Notes: generated by a model not told the origin, from the letters alone. Shown: positions 34,086-46,765, numbered from the stretch's first letter. The stretch: 64,000 nucleotides of DNA from Micromussa lordhowensis (GCA_964020085.1 OZ026607.1:14765041-14829040), one strand, 5' to 3'. Made by a program: numbers and translations.

Positions 34086-34593
34086 CATAAACCAGCATCA
34101 GTACTACTGCTGTAGACAAATTTGAGTTTGAAAACTCTCTGATGACTTGACTTTGCTGCTCGGTATCACAGTCGTTGCTGGTGTAAATGGGACGTCTCTA
34201 TGGAGAGGTGACAAAAAAATGGATAGCAATATTGTAAATGCATTCCAGGCGAGAGGCTCAGCGTGATATATTAGCCAAATATCCGTTGCATGTGCCTGGT
34301 ATTTATCTGAACTCAAAAGGAGCTTTCGAAAGCCTTCCTTAAAATGGCCACCATTACTTTGAGGTTGGAATGGAATGATTAAATCCTGATTGCGGTTTCT
34401 GTTCCAGTGGCAGATCAGAACCACCATTTTGAAATCTTTCTGTCTTTTAAAAAAAAATCATCCAAGTCAAAAGAAAGGATTTTTTCTATGGATTGTTCTT
34501 AATAACCTCTACCAGAGTGTGGGTTGTATTAAGTAAAGTCAGAGACGTGTAATCGGAACAGTGCAAAGAATAACATAGATGCTACACTCCAAT

Positions 34594-35026
34594 CACGAAG
34601 TGGACCTCCACATTAATGAGATAGGCGTTTTCTTCTATTTTATGAGCAAAGGAATATTGCAAATGCAGAAAATGGGAGAGAACACTACACTTACCTTTTT
34701 ACTTTACTTTTTTTTCTTTCGTAACATTTCTAACATCCTTTACTTTTAAACTGAATTACGCCTAGTATTTGAATGATGATTCAGTTTTTTTCTACTTTCA
34801 TTATTAACATTTTTTCATGCATATGCTTGAAATTATCAGATGGACAGATAACCGTTAGTTGTAGACAGGTACAACATACCTGTGTAAGGAGTTAAATGTG
34901 GTATGTCTAACACGCTGCAGATAAAAGTTAGTATCGATATTGCCAACGTTGTGAGTATATTTACTCTTCGATATATAGATATGTTTCGAGACGACCAAAT
35001 GTTAAGTGTTTTTTTTTAGTATATAT
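34594..35026. other. Non-coding stretch
   Basis: A weak FP-like string (EVDLH near 34600) was noted. Otherwise nothing recognised. Confidence 0.35.
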
Positions 35027-35037
35027 ACATACAAGGC

Positions 35038-35347
35038 TGTGGAGGCGCGGTGGCCTCATGGTTAGTGCGCTCGACTCAGGAGCGAGCGCTCCGGGTTCGG
35101 GCTTCTTCTTCGAGCCATGGCCGGGGACATTGTGTTGTGTTCTTGGGCAAGACACTTCACTCTCACAGTGCCTCTCTCAAGCCAGGTGTATAAATGGGTA
35201 CCGGCGAATTTGATGCTAGGGGTAACCCTGCGATGGACTAGCGTCCCATCCAGGGGGGAGTAGAAATACTCCTAGTCGGTTCATGCTACTGAAACCGGGA
35301 TAAGCTCCGGCCTGATGAGCCACTAGGCTCGTATGCAGCATTTTTTT
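35038..35347 (+). mobile_element. tRNA-derived SINE
   Basis: The head has an A box (TGGCCTCATGGTTAG) and a B box (CGGGTTCGGGCTTC). A tRNA-unrelated body follows (CCCTGCGATGGACTAGCGTC) and a T-rich tail. Flanked by an 11-base imperfect duplication: ACATACAAGGC at 35027-35037 and ACACACAAGGC at 35348-35358. The head does not fold as a full tRNA in a separate gene context, so it is called as a SINE. Confidence 0.8.
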
Positions 35348-35469
35348 ACACACAAGGCGAAGAAAAGCTTATTCCTTAATTTTAGATTAAGAGTGGATTC
35401 CTTTCTCTGGCGTAATGATCAAAGCGAAAGTATGTCTGATTTAGATTAATTTATTAGAACACTAGAGCA

Positions 35470-36120
35470 GTTTTCAAATTGTTGCTGCAGATCAAACAGC
35501 CTATGATTATGAACAGACTGAATATCTTTAACAGTTGTATAATAAGCGTACTGGGTTATTTTTATAGAGTTAGTTTGACCAATTTGAATATCTCCCGTGC
35601 GTTGCTTAAAATTTCTACATCAATAACAAACATAACCCAGAGAGTTGGCATCCCTGACAGATTATGGACAGACATTGTTAGCTTGATAAATTTCTTTGAA
35701 AAAACATTCCTCCCTCTTCTAAAATTTGTTTAGGCTCATGGACTATGTTACCGTCTTCTTTTGTTGATGACGCTATGTGTTTCTTCTTGTGGTTTACTTT
35801 TTCCAGGTTGTAGAAATAGTTATTGCTCTTTTCCCCAAACCCGTAACAGTGTGCTTTACTACGTGACATCGTTCCTTGTGTTTTTCTAGAGAAAATCTCG
35901 TTGCTTCGCTACAGTTTGATTTTATCTTTTCCTGTCATTGGTTGAGTCTCAAAAGGAATTTTTTTTCTTTATTGCGTTTTTGTGTGGATTTATTCTTAGC
36001 GAAAATTATTGTTGACGCTCTAATCTCCATTTTGCGTCAATATTCAGAAAAACAAATTTATCGTCTTCTACCAATGCTTCAGAAAGAACATATCTACCTT
36101 TCTTGTCGTATATAATTTGT
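35470..36120 (-). pseudogene. L1-like ORF2 remnant (endonuclease end, linker, RT scrap)
   Basis: Minus frames give YDKKGRYVLSEALVEDDKFV (end of the endonuclease), a gap, then RSKAHCYGFGEKSNNYFYNL and EKVNHKKKHIASSTKEDGNI, the linker before the RT in L1-like ORF2. A possible FVIDVEILSNAR RT string follows near 35600. Heavily deleted. Confidence 0.6.
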
Positions 36121-36639
36121 TTGATATTTACATCAAGTTTTGGTTGAATAAACTCTTTACTCCTCGACGGTGATTGGTGTCAGGACATCCAATCAGTTTA
36201 CCACCCCATTAAATTATGCTTTCCATGATTTTAAATTTTGCTCAGAAGAATATGTTTCTTGTAAAAATACTACACTGGGTTTCTGGTGATTCAGTCATCG
36301 AAAAATTTCACGTCCCTTGATCGTCTTGTTCAACCCTTGAACAATAAGATTAAACAATGAAAATCAAAACCTACGTGTAGTAAAGTAAAATGAAATGCAG
36401 TTTCCAGTAAACAGATTTCGTTACGGACATTGGAAGTAATAAGCAAATGAATTTAAAGCTAGCAAGAGAAAATTTACAGGAATCGAAAAACAAACTAATA
36501 AAAACTAATAAAACATGCAAAACAGAGGTATCTGCACTGAAATCACGGCGAATTCTCCTGTCCGAGATTCACGTAAGCCTACCTTCCGCTCTACAGAGGT
36601 ACTAAATAATTAACATGATTCGAGCGAACAGTGTAATTT

Positions 36640-37480
36640 TTTTGTTTCGCGCCTCGGTAAATAGGTTTGTCAATAATTGGCATTTCGACATTGAAGAAAC
36701 CGTTTTGTCATCCTTCTTTGCCTGTTTTCAGCACCGGGTAAAGCTCTTTTCTTATTTCGTCCACTTCTTTCGGTAAGTCATCAGCCACACCAAAACGTTT
36801 CCCTGTTGGCAGGTGCTTGATTTGCGATTTAATTTGATGCTGTGATCTATTTTTTCCTCGCCTACTCGGGCTGGGATTTTGTGAACTCTCTAGAATTCAA
36901 TTTCATCAAGGTGCTCCTTTGAGAGTTTAATTCCTTTGTGAAGAAACCTTCTCAGAACTACTTCTGTGTCGTCTGGGGATTTCTTCTCGTTTTCGCTAAT
37001 CCCCCAAAATTTGCTGTTGTTTATTCTGTTGAAGCATTTTTGTTTGAGAACCCTGCGTTCAAGCTCCTCTAGTTTGACCATCTTGTAAGTTGTTGCCTTC
37101 AGCTTCGCCGTAGTTACGCTGGCTTGGTCTTTCAAAAAATCTTCAACTGCTGCTTTCGTTGATTCACGACCCTCCATAAGCTTTACTTTTCCTTTTCGAA
37201 CGTTGCTACTTGTAATCAATATTTGAAGTTTTGTATTTCGGGAAGTACAGAGAGCAATTTATCGAGTTCAGCCTGTCTTTCGTTCAGTTTCGTGTTGCAA
37301 ATCCTAAAGCCATGTACGTGTACATTATGTTGCTCGCCATTACTAAGAGCTTCGTCGTCAGTCTGTGATCCTCGTGCTCGCATTCTTTTTCGCCTTCGAG
37401 CTACACTTTTACTTGTAGGCTGCTCGTTTGATTTATCAGCTTTTTCATGGTTTACTTCGTTATCCGCCTCTGTAGGCATC
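36640..37480 (-). pseudogene. L1-like ORF1 remnant
   Basis: The minus strand opens MPTEADNEVNHEKADKSNEQ with a basic cluster, then VHVHGFRI. After a frame shift come KLEELERRVLKQKCFNRINN, SKFWGISENEKKSPDDTEVV and, in another frame, GKRFGVADDLPKEVDEIRKE, the order of an L1/Tx1-type ORF1 protein. Same strand as the ORF2 remnant, probably one element. Confidence 0.6.
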
Positions 37481-37742
37481 CTGTTTTGTTTTTTTTTAAT
37501 CGAGAAGAAGACGGCGCTTCAGAGAACACGACCGCCATCTTTGCGTCCAGACGGCCAATTTCAAAGTGTACTGGATGATAACGCCAGTATTCTTTTTCCG
37601 GTGGGACACAGTTCCCACATCTCACTCGGAGTAAGAAAGGACGAAAACAGTACATGTACATGAAAAATGTTGCCCAACGTTCTCGTCGGTTTAAAAAGAA
37701 CATCGGTAGTGAGTCCAGGAGATGTGATGCAGATCGAAGAAC

Positions 37743-37784
37743 GATCTTCTCGACTTTCACTATTTCGACGACCACATCGACAGA
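37743..37784 (+). pseudogene. Possible GFP-like last-exon scrap
   Basis: DLLDFHYFDDHID resembles the LPDYHxVDHxIE strand of FP terminal exons. About 140 bases upstream is the GGTGGGACACAGTT block that also precedes the 29733 remnant. Short, so uncertain. Confidence 0.35.
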
Positions 37785-37799
37785 ACCACAGCAATGAAA

Positions 37800-38450
37800 A
37801 GACGCATGTTTTCACGACACAAAAAAGAGGAGAATGAGAATTGTGGCGGGACAAATACACAAAGTATATAGGTATGATATTATTGATGAAGTGGATCAAG
37901 TAAAGAACAAAACATGCCAACGATAACAAGTTTAGTACAATTAATGATCTCAAAGGAAAATCGCACATTATATCCAAATTATTTGTGATTGCTATGCACA
38001 TTGATATTAAAGTGAGATCAATATTCTTTTAAGGTTGAAACGACGGAAAATAAATTCGGCTGACTTTGAACGCTAGAGGAATCGGGAAAAGCAATAATTT
38101 GTAAAGCTGTATTACAATATTGTCAACAAATAATGGTGTGTCTTCTTTAAATACCATACACATTTTTAACGATGTAGAAGTTATAGAGCAGGCATGTACA
38201 GTCTGGACAGGTAAGTAAAGCTGAACCGTCATCGAGGAATGTTGTCATAACATTTACAATGCACTGCCGCTGTTTACGAAAAGGCAAAGTTACGACAGAG
38301 TGTAAATTACAAAGCCAAATTACTCTCACCAAGACTTGAGGTATTACCACGTTTTCATTAATCATCTTTTTTTTTAATTTCAAGAACCATTTTAAAACTT
38401 TAACTACGCTTGTCTGTTTTTTATTTCGTTTTCCTTTTATTTTATTTTAT
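37800..38450. other. Non-coding stretch
   Basis: Nothing recognised; overlapping open frames on the minus strand have no domain. Confidence 0.35.
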
Positions 38451-38454
38451 CATT

Positions 38455-38720
38455 TAAAAATCTAAATTGGCTTCCGATTGATCTTCGAATTGAATTCAAA
38501 ATTCTTACCATTACCTACAAGGCTCTTCATTATCTCGCTCCTGCCTACATTAAAAATCTTCTAAAAAACTACCATTCACCACGCGACCTTAGGTCTTCAA
38601 AAAGAATCTACTTGAGGTCCCTGCGTTTCGCACAAATAGTTATGGCCGACGTGCGTTTTCTGTTGTTGCGCCGCTTCTCTGGAACAGTCTTGACATTTAC
38701 AAATTTTGCTGATTTGAGAG
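38455..38720 (+). pseudogene. L2/CR1-like LINE RT C-terminal fragment
   Basis: Shifting frames give LNWLPIDLRIEFKILTITYK, ALHYLAPAYIKNLL and RDLRSSKRIYLEVPAF, then GRRAFSVVAPLLWNSL. Parallel to the intact version at 41400-41650 but more decayed. Confidence 0.7.
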
Positions 38721-39978
38721 ATAAGTCTCCTCAAGTAAATCATAATAAGGATATAAATCTTGCTTGCTTTAAGTTGAATGGCGTTTTGGATTGTTTTGAA
38801 TCAGTTTTGATTCCCATTGTCTTTTCATTTGAACACAAACTAAATTGAAAATAAATGAAAATGATAAAGTGGATAAAACACTAATATACCAACTAATACC
38901 GACCAAAGATCGATGATCCGAACTCCGTTTAGGATCCATGATCCGAACATTAAGAAAAGAACACTTACAGTAGAGTCCTTAATCCTGGCCAAAATTCACT
39001 GCTGAATCCGTTCAAACTATCGAAACCACTCAAATTATCGAAAAGTCCGCAATCCGTGCACTTTTCAATGTCAACTCTTTTAATGCGCAAACGTAGTCAT
39101 CCACTTTAGTACATATCAGTTTGATGAATTTTAACCATGAAAATGAGTCAAATTTACCTAGTTCCAACTTCGTAGTTCGTCTTATTGTTTTATATAATCA
39201 TACAACCAGAATTCAGGTACAAACTGCCATTTACAAATAAAGTAACGATTGTTTTTCTTTCTTTTTTTCATAAACGCTATAAACGTTGTTTTGGCGTTTC
39301 AGTCTTGTTCGATGTCAAACACAAATTTGAATTTTTATTACTTATGTCCTTCCTCAGTTACACAAAGTATTAAAAGAAATGTTCGAATTTTTGAACAGCC
39401 TTGAGAAGTGTACACGATTATCAACTCTGCGGAGTCAATTTGGGTCGAATCTTTATGAGTTAACAATGAAGAAAAAGCAAAGACGAAACGCAAAATAAAA
39501 CTTTTTCCTGTGCAACACTTACCATGATGGTAGACGTTAAGTGAGATGTCTGCCTTACAGCTCTTGTTGTTCTGGATCTGCTCTCCGCCAAATCACCAGG
39601 GTGAATGAGACCTCAGCACGGAGAAAGCTCCTTTATACGTCATCAATCCCGAAATTTACTTGAACCAAGTGCAAGCCAGGAATTCTTTGTAACTAAGCTG
39701 ACATGGTGTGTATCATACCTGAGGGAAAAACTAGCTATTAAATTGCCATTGTCTACATAAGAATCACTATGGGGGTATCGAGCAATCATTTTTGGCTATT
39801 TTCATCGCGCAAGCATTGCTCCTATAGAATTAACTCCCTATCAAATTATTTACTTGTTTATTATTATTATTATTTTTTTTTAATTTTCTTTCATCTAACC
39901 TTAAATGCTCACAATGATTCGTGTGTTCTGTTTTATACATATCCTGCTTCTTTTAGAGCGGAGGAACTGGGAATGAAT
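38721..39978. other. Non-coding stretch
   Basis: No gene or repeat recognised. Confidence 0.4.
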
Positions 39979-39992
39979 GTAATAATAACAAC

Positions 39993-40046
<54 letters not shown>
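39979..40046. repeat. AAT microsatellite
   Basis: About 20 AAT units with one AAC interruption. Confidence 0.95.
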
Positions 40047-40047
<1 letters not shown>

Positions 40048-40394
40048 CAATAAAAAGCCTATTTACAGACAACGGTGCTAAATATCAAAATCCTATTTAC
40101 AAAGTTAACTTCTAAAAGAAAAAAAAGTAAAATATTTCAAAACACCATTCGATTTCTGTTAGCTGTAATTGTTTTCAGGGAAGTAAGCAGCTCAAGTCTA
40201 TTCCAGCGATTCATAATAACAAGATAAAAATACAAATTACAAAAAGTCATAGCGTCATAAAATTGTCATCAGAAAGTTCATCCATAAAACAGCATGAGAC
40301 AGAATAAATAATCAGAAAGAACTACCTGGTCTTTATGGAGTTTGTCTATAAGATTAGCAAATGCTATGGAAATGATACGGCAAAATAAAATTTA

Positions 40395-41722
40395 AAGCTG
40401 TTTTAACAAAGGTAACTGAAAGAGCTGTTTTTATTCAGATTGACAATCATATGAAGAAACACGATCTTTACCCACTGCTACAATCTGCCTACAGAAAGAA
40501 CCACAGTACAGAAACGGCACTTTTGAAAGTTACTAACGATATTCTGATGAAAATAAATTCTCAGCATGCTGTTCTTCTTGTTTTATTAGACTTGAGCGCA
40601 GCTTTTGATACAGTTGACCACTCTTTACTTCTGCGTAGACTTCAAACTTCATTTGGAATTTCTGGAGCACCATTAGATTGGTTCACCTCGTACTTGACGG
40701 CCAGAAGACAACGTGTTTCTATTTCTGGCGCCCTCTCGGACAGTCTCTCTCTTGATTGGGGTGTTCCACAAGGATCGTGTCTTGGTCCTCTATTATACAT
40801 CATGTACTCTTCAAGACTATTTAAAATCATTGAACGTCATCTTCCAGATTCTCACTGCTATGCGGATGATTCACAATTATATCTCTCCTTCGAGCCTGAT
40901 CAGTTATCTAGCCAACAAGACGCTATAATTGCCATGCAAAATTGTATAAAAGACATACGCTTATGGATGGAACACGACAAACTCCTCCTCAATGATGAAA
41001 AGACAGAATTTCTTATCATAGGAACCCGACAACAGTTATCTAAAGTTAATATTTCATCGGTTACCGTGGGCAACTCTGATGTAATGAGATCGTCAGTTGT
41101 GAGGAATCTTGGTGTTTTTGTTGATGACAAGCTGTCGATGAACTCACACATAAACAAAATTTGTAATACGTCATTTTATTATCTTCATAATATTAAGCGA
41201 ATAAGAAAACATTTAGCGCGTAACTCCACGGAAACCTTAATTCATGCGTTTGTGTCGAGCCGATTAGATTACTGCAACAGCTTACTCTATGGACTGCCAC
41301 AGGCACAAATTGATAAGATACAAAGAGTTCAGAATGCAGCTGCGAGACTAATTTTCAAGCAACCGAAGTTCACCCATATCACACCGGTCTTACATCAGCT
41401 TCATTGGCTTCCAGTTAAGTACCGTATTGAATTCAAAATTCTGCTCTTTACTTTTAAAGCTATTCACGGCATGGTACCTGATTACATCTGCAAATTGGTC
41501 CGTCGAAAATTACCTGGCAGATATTCGCTCAGATCCAGCCAAAGAATTATTCTTGAGATTCCCAGTGGCAAGATCCTTTCAACACTTGGAGGAAGAGCAT
41601 TTTGTTATGCAGCCCCGAATCTCTGGAACAATCTGCCCCGTGAAATAACTAGCCTTGACTCACTCTCAAGTTTTAAGTGCCACCTCAAGACATATCTTTT
41701 TAAACAAGCTTTTAGTTTGTAA
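40395..41722 (+). CDS. L2/CR1-like LINE reverse transcriptase, 5' truncated, open
   Basis: The frame is open from about 40395 (VLTKVTERAVFIQIDNH) through MKKHDLYPLLQSAYRKNHST (ATG 40451) to TAA at 41720. RT landmarks: LLDLSAAFDTVDHSLLLRRL, GVPQGSCLGPLLYIMY and YADD with two catalytic Asp (about residue 138). The thumb/C-terminal block contains LHWLPVKYRIEFKIL and ends GRAFCYAAPNLWNNLP. No endonuclease precedes it, so it is a typical dead-on-arrival 5' truncation, but the 424-codon frame is intact, suggesting a recent insertion. Confidence 0.85.
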
Positions 41723-41895
41723 ATAGTATATATTTTAATCCGTCAGAAATTTGTTTACTTTTAATTATTAATTATTAATTTATTTATTTTCAATTTTAAC
41801 TGCTTGTAAATTTCATATATTTTTAATCATTTCACTCAGAATTGTAAAGCGCATTTGATCATGCCTACCATGAAAAATGCGCTATATAAGTTCCA

Positions 41896-41927
<32 letters not shown>
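41723..41927 (+). other. 3' UTR and ATT tail of the L2-like LINE
   Basis: GTAAAGCGCATTTGATC and AAAAATGCGCTATATAAG can pair, and are followed by (ATT)n. This is the L2-type 3' end, where a microsatellite replaces poly(A). Confidence 0.75.
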
Positions 41928-41929
41928 AA

Positions 41930-44900
41930 AACTGTGATTTATCGCCAAAACGACTTAAGAACAGTTCGAAATTGACTTCTTTTGCTTTCGGCGTGTGTCA
42001 GATATTCTCTTGGTTCCGGGTGGATACCAATCGTTTCATAACCCACGAGACAAACAATGTTAAGGATTTAATAAATATCTCACTTGCCTCGTCGTCTCCG
42101 TCCGTCTTCTCCGTCTTCTCAGGCGATCATCATACAGTGTAGGTTAGAGGATGGTCGATAAGTCAAAAAAAAAAAAATCATTAAACTGGAAGGCTGGATC
42201 TCGCTACTAAATGGCTGCATATAATTATTTTCTTGTATGGACTTTACTTTTGGTATAATTCAGATTTCTTCTTAACAGCTTGTCGACAGAAATAGGGATA
42301 TTACGCAAGAGAAACAAAAATTTAAGCGAGGGTTCTTGATATACATGTATGCATAGACCTTTTTGCTCAATTGAACTCTGTTCACCTAGACACAGTATAT
42401 GTCTCTGATTAATTGTCTCAGACTGCTATCATCTCTGCATGGCATGCAGGATCAATTTTAAGAGGCTCAAAAGTTTACATTGATGATCATGATTGCAAAA
42501 ACGCTTTCTACCGTTAATCGCAGTGGTCAGAATAAACTCATATTTTGTATGAGTCAAGACCTTGATTAAACTTCTCAACGCCAAAAACAATAAGTTATGC
42601 CTGAGATGGCAACATTATAACCTGACGCATAGAAACAATGTTGACAAAGTTAATTAATTTCGGTCATCCACTTGGGGGGGTTTATAGAAAACCAATTAAC
42701 TTAAATTAAATTAAGAGTTACGCGAGGCGGTTCATCTCGCTCTTTGAACTTAAACTCATGGTAATAGGTAACCACAACCTCGATAAGAAAGTTCCATTTG
42801 TTAATTTATCGAGAGGGTTCTTTTTCGATGGTTTTCGTAATTAATTACGGTGGTTTCTATAGCGCTCAGTCAGGTGTAGTTAATGATTACGGTGCCACCC
42901 CCATAATACCGATTGAATGGAAATTAAAATACACGTTTTGTTACTCCAGCACGTGCAGGGGTTGAAAATGCCATGTGGTTTGAGCCTAGACTAAACATTA
43001 AAATGACAAGAAACAGGCCACAATAACAAGAGATAGTGGTATGTAACTCACGTATTTTAGCGGCCCGATTTAGCCCAACTTCAGCATAGACAACTTCTAC
43101 AATTATGGTGAATCAGTCGGTTTGTTCCCCATTATTCCACATCGGTTCCCTGCTTAGCAAGGTAATTGACGATGTTCACTATGGCTCGTGTTTTAGCCCT
43201 TGAATGGATGGATTTGGTGGTTATTATAATGATTATTTTTACCCGCCAGACCCTACCGCAGGAAATACCATTGGATTAGGGCATGAGAAAACAAGCAATA
43301 ATTATCAACAAAAATAGTTTCGCAGCGAAATCGATACCACTTATGAGATTCCCAGGATTGTACGACCGAACTAACACAATTGAGTACTGAAAGAAATTTT
43401 AATGTTTGGGAGGAAAAAAAATGCGCAAAGATAACACCCCTAGGGCAAGCTAAGGGAGGTTATTTTAAATAAAGAAGCTGTGCTTTTAGAGGTTATACGC
43501 GGTCATATCTTATATATATGTTAATACTCACAACCACGATGCTGACAATGGATGTTGTCTATATCTGATAAACATCTCATGTTTGTTAGTTAGACAGCCT
43601 GATCGGTATCATCGTCCATTTAAAGCAATTTTTGTTTTCTTTAAAGTCGTCCTTTTTCTGTTATTACGTCTTCCCTTGCTAAGGCGGCAAACGATTCATT
43701 TAATGTCAATGCCTTTAATAACTAAACGGAAATCTAATCAGCTGAGGCGGAGCCTTGAAGTGTTTTGACTACACAACTATACTAAAAGTGGAACTAACTG
43801 CCGTTTGACTAAAAAAAACAAAACTTGATCACGCAAGGCTTAGATAGGTCCTGTTCAGAAATGATGACTTAAAACTTGATACAATATGATATATACGTGT
43901 TTTTAGTCATAGTAACAGAGAGTCAATATGAGGACCATGCAGGCTAGTCTGGTGTACTTCCACGATACCCCCGAAATTTGGCACACTTGTACAAATCTAG
44001 TCTGGCATGTGCAGCAGTTCCGCTGAACTCTCTTTCGTTTAAGAGAATTTTTTTAATTAACGCATCGTCGTACACACAAACTCGTACCTTAACGGTGGTA
44101 CAAAGGAAAGGGTGATAGAACCCCTACACTTTTGGTTTTTCAAACTGACTACAGTACAGATAAGCTGCTGTTAGCTGCTTCGAATAAAGGTTGTAAATTT
44201 GAAAGAAAGCAAACGCTATATGCATACAAACCTGTTGGTTATACTTTTACCGAACTGATCGACGAGTTCTCCCGGAAGGCACATAATACCATAAGAAATC
44301 AATTCCTTGAGGGTTGATTAGTGAAGCTAGACCTAGCTTGTTCGGCGTGGAAGCTTCATTTTGTTCTGTGTCGAACAAAATACTTTTGCTGTTCAAACAG
44401 ACATCATCAACTCGGCGGCGTCGTAACAAAACATGTTAACTTCACTGACTTGATTTGCAATCATGTCGCTAAAATGGTGAAAGCCGGCATATTTTTCTGT
44501 CGCCACGAAATCTTATATCACTCTTAACTTTTCCATCTAATGGAAACCAATGGAACATCTTTTTCACTAAACAAGGAAGACCCTGAGCGAAGATTGCATG
44601 CCAGCGTATGACTTGACTGGTATATTTTGTATCACCCATATCAAATTTCGTGTCTCGTTCAGATTTACTCGAAATCAGATCACACCACGATCGCTGTGAC
44701 TTTGATCGCTGTTGTTGTGGTTTTCCAAGAAAAAAGTGCGGGATACCTGGAAATCACAAATAGGAAAAGTTCTTAGTACCTTTAAAAACCAGCAGAAAAG
44801 GCGCTTTTGTTATAAAGGCAGCCGGGGGAAAATGCTGCCTTTACAAATTTGTTGATAGGGAGGCAGATTCTTTTAACCTTTTACCATTGCCCCCTTAATT

Positions 44901-45285
44901 AATTTTCGATCCTAAATACCGTGTGGCGAACAACAAATGAGAACTGAAAAGACACATTGTATATCAGAATTTTTAAAATTTTTATCCCACGCATCACGGC
45001 GAGGCATGCTGTTTTGAGCTGCAAGCCTCTACAAGGGTTAATAGTGGCGGAACCAATTGATATCGTGGGATCCCGAACCCTTAAACATAGCGGATGATAA
45101 ATTTACCACGAAGTATGTACGTGTTTCCAAGCCCGACTATATTTTTGTTATCTGCAATCGTCATTTGTAGCAAAAGGTCAGTGCCCTTTAAATAGAGACA
45201 ACACCAATATCACTAACGCCTGGTTCACACTGGCGACATAACGACAAGGACTGGATATTAGACTTTACCCATTATTAGAAACTCT
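41930..45285. other. Long non-coding stretch
   Basis: About 3.3 kb without a recognisable exon, domain or strong repeat. Short open frames (43583-43768, 44132-44317, 44321-44527) have no features. Confidence 0.4.
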
Positions 45286-45289
45286 GTGA

Positions 45290-46400
45290 AGTAGTCGGTG
45301 TACCGTAGTATACAAGAGATTATCTCATGACTGGAACTCTTAAGTGGTATTAGTTAAAAGGCAATAAACGATGAAAATGTTAACACGAAAACTTTTCCCT
45401 TGCAAGAATCGCATTCAAGTCCACCGACAATGATCAGAAACGGAACTGGAAAGTCTTTTTTTTCCATCCGAAGATTGCGATCAACAAAAGCACTAAGTTA
45501 CCCCATAGACTGGAATTAAGAGTGCACGCACTAGTTCAAAGGGCTGATTACCAACAGAAAATCTATTCTTTTTTTGTTTTTGATTTCGAGATAATCGTGG
45601 ACAAGATATTAGACCCAAACCATTGGAACCAAAAAAAAACCCTGTAATACTCCATAGGCAGCAATTAACGACCAAAGCAACATCAATACCATGTCAATGC
45701 CATTAGTTCTTCTAAAGAAATTTTTCAGAAATCCGAAACGGAAATTTTGTTTTATTTCCAACCGGAAGTTTGCAACCAACAGAAACACCATGCGATTCCA
45801 TGAGCTGGAATTATCACGTACTCATTAGTAGTAGTTCCCGTACTGTACACAATATTTTTTCATGAATGGAAAGTCTTAAGTTGTATCAATTAAAAACCGA
45901 TAAAAGATCAAAGCATCAACGCGCAAAATTTTGCTATTGAAATTACATCAAAACGGTCGGAAACGGAATTCGAAACTCAAGCTCCCCCCCCCCCCCCTCC
46001 CCCCTGTCCTCCCGAAGATTACAATCAACAAAAACACCATGTAACTCCATGGACTGGAAGTTAGAGTGCACTCAATAGAAAAAAAAATATATATGTAAAG
46101 CAGGTTGTGTACTGTAGAAAATATAATTTCATGACTGGAAAGTCTTAAATGGCTTTGGTTTAAAAAAAAAGCACAAAACATGAAAGCATCAACACGCACA
46201 ATTTTGCCGTGCAAAAAAAGCGGTGTAGTTACATGATAAATAATCAGAGATGGAATTCGAAACCAGGAGGTTGAAGCCAACAAAAACTCCATGAACTGGA
46301 ATTATGAGTGCACCCATTAGTATAAATTGTATACAGTAGTTCGTGTACTATGTGTTGATGACTTTGGTGGAAAGTCTTAGGTGGTAGTAGATAACAACCA
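45290..46400. repeat. Degenerate ~266-bp tandem satellite
   Basis: The anchor CATGACTGGAAAGTCTTAA recurs at about 45328, 45861, 46130 and 46361 (spacings about 533, 269 and 231). Flanking words recur in order: GTATACAGTAG, CATCAACACGCA, CAACAAAAACACCATG and TGGAATTA.GAGTGCAC. A C-rich run lies at 45986-46006. Confidence 0.7.
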
Positions 46401-46619
46401 CTCAATTTCCAAACGTCAGCAATCCAGCAGGGAATTCAGGGACTAAACCAACTTCCGGTGCCAACTATGGCCCTTTCAACAGCAGTCCTACCAACCGAAC
46501 CACTCCCAACCCCGGTCAAGGCCAAGAGCCTAAAAGTGTACTTAACTGGTTAACAGGAGGTTTCTCGTAAGCATTTATTAGCTTGCTTTTTACATTGTTT
46601 GCGTTTGCATTTTCAAGGG

Positions 46620-46765
46620 CCTCACGATGGCTTGTGTTCCAACAAACTTGTTTCAGCGTCTGAGCACTCAGACATTGTTGATCACAAGTTAGCTAAAGAA
46701 GTACAAGCAGGTCGGATACTTGCACCTTTTGAAAATCCCCCGTTACATAATCCTAAAATGTGTCC
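46620..46765 (+). pseudogene. DIRS reverse transcriptase N-terminal remnant
   Basis: Reads FQGPHDGLCSNKLVSASEHS then DIVDHKLAKEVQAGRILAPF and ENPPLHNPKMCPL, followed by a stop. This is the conserved region just before the DIRS RT core. The RT core and its Asp motif are missing. Confidence 0.65.

Larger units (their letters stand above)
30229..34593 (+). repeat. Direct duplication, copy B
   Basis: Colinear with 24658-29484 with many small differences; starts ATCACCACAACACCAAACT. Same contents as copy A apart from the 428-base segment. Confidence 0.9.

Noticed and set aside
35041..35110. Possible tRNA gene
   Set aside because: A and B boxes are present, but the sequence continues into a SINE body with T-rich tail and flanking duplication.
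40642..41648. Secondary open frames inside the L2-like RT
   Set aside because: They are shadows of the 424-codon RT frame.
42130..45280. Hidden host gene in the long blank region
   Set aside because: Short open frames lack domains and no chain of phase-compatible exons was found by reading both strands.
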